A stretch of 7,388 nt of DNA, from assembly GCA_031396305.1 (NCBI GenBank), contig JANNKM010000298.1:1-7388 (forward strand). The letters run 5' to 3'. This stretch comes from JAEMQF01 sp031396305 (GTDB taxonomy: Bacteria > Pseudomonadota > Gammaproteobacteria > Burkholderiales > Burkholderiaceae_C). The notes beneath the pieces were generated by a model. It searched no databases, had not been told where the DNA came from, and saw nothing but the letters and a program-made list of their open reading frames with translations. The translations under genes were made by a program, and so were the position numbers. How positions within the stretch are numbered: the first letter of the stretch is position 1; the number at the start of each line of letters is the position of its first letter. Shown here in pieces: positions 5,867 to 7,388 of this stretch.

Positions 5867-7220
5867 GATTCCCATCGACGTGGCGCCTGCGGCGGCGCGA
5901 CCCGCGGAGTCTGACGGTACGCGTCTGCAACGCTATCTGCGCCCGGGGGTCCTGACGCTGGCGTCGCTGCCGCCGCTGTCGCTGTACGTGCACTTGCCGT
6001 GGTGCCTGAAGAAGTGCCCCTATTGCGATTTCAATTCCCACGAACGACGCGATGCGGGAGCAGCTGTCATCCCGGCGAAAGTGCCACCCCGTGCTCGACA
6101 CGGGGCCGTGATCCAGGACAGTGAGCTGAGGGTGGATCCCGGCGTGCGCCGGGATGACATACAAGGGCTGCCCGAACAACGCTACCTCGACGCGCTGCGC
6201 GCCGACCTCGATGCGGCGCTGCCTTTCGTGTGGGGCCGGCGTGTGCAAAGCGTCTTCATCGGGGGCGGCACGCCGAGCTTGTTCACGCCCGAGTCGATCA
6301 ATCGCATGCTCAGCGACATCCGGGCGCGCCTGCCGCTCGAGCCCGGGGCCGAGATCACGCTCGAGGCGAACCCGGGCACGTTCGAGCGCGACCGCTTTCG
6401 CGCCTACCGCGCCGCGGGCGTGACGCGCCTGTCGATCGGCGTGCAGAGTTTCAACGACGCCAAGCTCGAGCAAATCGGCCGGGTGCACGACGCGACTCAG
6501 GCGCGCGCGGCGGTCACCGAGGCCGCCGACGCCTTCGACACCTACAACATCGACCTGATGTACGCACTGCCCGGTCAGACGCTGCCCGAACTTGCGGCCG
6601 ATCTCGACGAGGCGCTCGGATTCGCGCCGCCGCACTTGTCGATCTACCACCTGACGATCGAGCCCAACACGGTGTTCGCGAAATTCCCGCCCGCCCTGCC
6701 TGACCACGATGTCGCATGCGACATGCTTGACCTGCTCACGCAGCGCTGCGCAGGCAATCAGTTGCAGCGCTACGAAGTCTCGGCATTCGCCCGGGCTGGT
6801 CAGCGCTGCGTGCACAACCTGAACTACTGGCAATTCGGCGACTACCTTGGCATCGGTGCCGGAGCGCACAGCAAGCTGACCTACCCGCATCGCGTGGTGC
6901 GCCAGGTGCGCCAGCGCGAGCCCGAGAGCTACATGGAGCGCGCCTTGCGCGGCCAGTGCATCGCCAGCGACGAGGAAGTGGCGCGTTCCCAGCTTCCTTT
7001 TGAGTTCATGCTGGGGGCACTGCGGTTGCGCGAAGGGTTTGAGCTTGCACGCTTTTGCGCGCGCACCGGGCTGCCGCTCAGCGCGATCGGTTCGGCGCTC
7101 GACGCGGCTCAGGCGCGCGGCTGGATCACGCAAGATCTGAAGCGTGTGCAACCCACGGCGCTGGGGTTCGATTTCCTCAACGACTTGCAGTCACTGTTTC
7201 TTGTTGATGACTCCTCCTGA
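5859..7220 (+). CDS. hemW: Radical-SAM heme chaperone HemW with an in-frame repeat-encoded insertion
   Basis: The protein has 453 residues from TTG 5859. The core begins at 'SLPPLSLYVHLPWC' (36-49). The radical-SAM 4Fe-4S motif is Cys49, Cys53, Cys56 (CxxxCxxC) followed by DF. This is the HemW form; true HemN oxidases have CxC there. Other family blocks are 'VFIGGGTPSLF' (132-142), 'ITLEANPGTFERDRF' (166-180), 'RLSIGVQSFND' (190-200), 'YNIDLMYALPGQT' (229-241), 'LSIYHLTIEPNT' (260-271) and 'HNLNYWQFGDYLGIGAGAHSK' (319-339). HemW binds heme and S-adenosylmethionine and passes heme to respiratory enzymes. It was long annotated as an oxygen-independent coproporphyrinogen III oxidase. E. coli HemW has 378 residues. 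The excess here is an N-terminal extension of about 35 residues and an insertion at residues 69-101 encoded by a palindromic repeat (6065-6159). Nothing in the rest of the sequence suggests a broken gene. It overlaps rdgB by 8 bp. Confidence 0.94.
   Translation: MREIPIDVAPAAARPAESDGTRLQRYLRPGVLTLASLPPLSLYVHLPWCLKKCPYCDFNSHERRDAGAAVIPAKVPPRARHGAVIQDSELRVDPGVRRDDIQGLPEQRYLDALRADLDAALPFVWGRRVQSVFIGGGTPSLFTPESINRMLSDIRARLPLEPGAEITLEANPGTFERDRFRAYRAAGVTRLSIGVQSFNDAKLEQIGRVHDATQARAAVTEAADAFDTYNIDLMYALPGQTLPELAADLDEALGFAPPHLSIYHLTIEPNTVFAKFPPALPDHDVACDMLDLLTQRCAGNQLQRYEVSAFARAGQRCVHNLNYWQFGDYLGIGAGAHSKLTYPHRVVRQVRQREPESYMERALRGQCIASDEEVARSQLPFEFMLGALRLREGFELARFCARTGLPLSAIGSALDAAQARGWITQDLKRVQPTALGFDFLNDLQSLFLVDDSS
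6065..6159 (-). repeat. 95-bp palindromic (REP/MITE-like) element inserted in frame in hemW
   Basis: The ends are a perfect 13-bp terminal inverted repeat: TGTCATCCCGGCG at 6065-6077 and CGCCGGGATGACA at 6147-6159. Inside are two more perfect hairpins: CCCCGTG/CACGGGG at 6087-6093 and 6099-6105 (5-nt loop), and ATCCCGGCG/CGCCGGGAT at 6136-6144 and 6147-6155 (2-nt spacer). Read on the minus strand it encodes a 'VIPAHAGIH...RRDD'-type peptide, a signature I know from dispersed GTCATCCCGGCG repeats in proteobacterial genomes; hence the minus orientation. On the plus strand it supplies HemW residues of about 69-101. No transposase and no clear target duplication is seen. Confidence 0.85.
6709..6724. 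repeat. 16-bp perfect palindrome inside hemW
   Basis: ATGTCGCATGCGACAT is its own reverse complement and encodes part of 'HDVACDML'. It could be a protein-binding site or simply chance; the codons are ordinary. Confidence 0.4.
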
Positions 7221-7223
7221 GCG

Positions 7224-7263
7224 CCCCCAGGGCCGGGCCAGCCCGGCCCGCCCCCCGTGGGGG
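7224..7263 (+). terminator. Nested GC hairpin after hemW, probable operon terminator
   Basis: The inner stem GGGCCGGGC (7230-7238) pairs perfectly with GCCCGGCCC (7241-7249). The outer stem CCCCCA (7224-7229) pairs with TGGGGG (7258-7263), leaving an 8-nt C-rich bulge on the 3' side. It starts 3 bp after the hemW stop, the expected place for an operon end. There is only a short TT after it, so it may act with Rho or as an mRNA 3' stabiliser. Its C-run/G-run style resembles the sequence between the kinase and phosphatase genes. Confidence 0.55.
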
Positions 7264-7268
7264 TTCAA

Positions 7269-7292
7269 GCAAAGTGGCAAAGCCACATTTGC
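7269..7292. repeat. Small hairpin (GTGGC AAA GCCAC) downstream of hemW
   Basis: GCAAAGTGGC at 7269-7278 pairs with GCCAC at 7282-7286 and, after one bulged A at 7287, TTTGC at 7288-7292, around an AAA loop. Hairpins of the form 'GGCAAAGCC' are familiar parts of intergenic repeats in Burkholderiales (from memory). With the preceding hairpin it may form one dispersed repeat or a double terminator. Confidence 0.45.
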
Positions 7293-7330
7293 TCGAGACC
7301 TCGTGCCTGGGTGCGCAACCCATGGCGCGC

Positions 7331-7339
7331 TGCTAGACT
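7331..7339 (+). promoter_or_regulatory. Candidate extended -10 promoter element
   Basis: TGCTAGACT matches TGnTAnnnT (extended -10). It lies 21 bp before an ATG that has a good ribosome site. No -35 hexamer is recognisable at the right distance; a small inverted repeat TGGGT/ACCCA (7308-7312, 7318-7322) sits there instead. This is a weak prediction. Confidence 0.3.
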
Positions 7340-7360
7340 GAGAGCCTGAGAGGCAATCCA

Positions 7361-7388
7361 ATGCACCCGCGTGAGGTTCCAAAACGGG
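7361..7388 (+). CDS. Possible start of a further gene (3'-partial, nine codons visible)
   Basis: ATG at 7361 is preceded by GAGAGG at 7348-7353, 7 nt away, which is a very good Shine-Dalgarno. The frame is open to the window edge and reads MHPREVPKR. This is too short to name. The ribosome site, an extended -10 upstream and the preceding terminator together suggest a new transcription unit. Confidence 0.4.

Noticed and set aside
6065..6159. Insertion sequence or CRISPR-like repeat in hemW
   Set aside because: There is no transposase ORF, no clear target duplication and no repeat-spacer periodicity; the structure is a short palindromic element only.
5742..7151. Long minus-strand ORF (469 codons) opposite hemW, and similar ones at 4171-5373, 3533-4507 and 2639-3505
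   Set aside because: These lie antisense to genes with full family motifs. Their translations show no domain. Long antisense frames are expected with this GC-rich third-position bias.
5859..7220. HemN (oxygen-independent coproporphyrinogen III oxidase) as the identity of the last gene
   Set aside because: The motif is CxxxCxxCDF without the extra cysteine of HemN, and the HNLNYWQFGDYLGIGAGAH block fits HemW.

Overview
The window looks like chromosomal DNA from a high-GC betaproteobacterium, probably order Burkholderiales and possibly near Comamonadaceae. This rests on the GC-biased codon use, the protein sequences, the gene order and the style of the GC-rich intergenic hairpins. It is inference from memory, not a database result.

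Layout. Bases 1-1302 hold the 3' part of a plus-strand gene for an alanine-rich, helical-repeat (TPR-like) protein, probably cut by the window edge. A 212-bp gap without a convincing gene follows. On the minus strand, 2459-1515, is a complete YicC-family endoribonuclease gene. Only 26 bp from its start codon, and divergent from it, a five-gene plus-strand cluster begins: a soluble Ser/Thr protein kinase (2486-3454), a PP2C-type protein phosphatase (3569-4486), RNase PH (rph, 4489-5232), the RdgB/HAM1 non-canonical purine NTP pyrophosphatase (5237-5866) and the radical-SAM heme chaperone HemW (5859-7220). The last four genes are separated by 2 bp, 4 bp and an 8-bp overlap, so they are very probably cotranscribed. 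Kinase and phosphatase are separated by 114 bp containing two hairpins, one of which overlaps the phosphatase ribosome-binding region. After hemW come a strong nested GC hairpin, a second smaller hairpin, a weak extended -10 element and the first nine codons of a possible further gene at the right edge.

How the genes fit together. The kinase and phosphatase form a writer/eraser pair for reversible protein phosphorylation. It sits among RNA-processing (YicC, RNase PH), nucleotide-pool cleaning (RdgB) and heme-trafficking (HemW) genes. What the pair acts on cannot be read from the sequence.

The most notable observation is inside hemW. A 95-bp palindromic repeat-like element (6065-6159), with perfect 13-bp terminal inverted repeats and two internal hairpins, lies directly after the Fe-S cysteine motif. 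It is translated in the only forward frame that lacks stop codons, adding about 33 residues to an otherwise intact HemW. The window holds no CRISPR array, tRNA, rRNA, transposase or phage gene that I can recognise.
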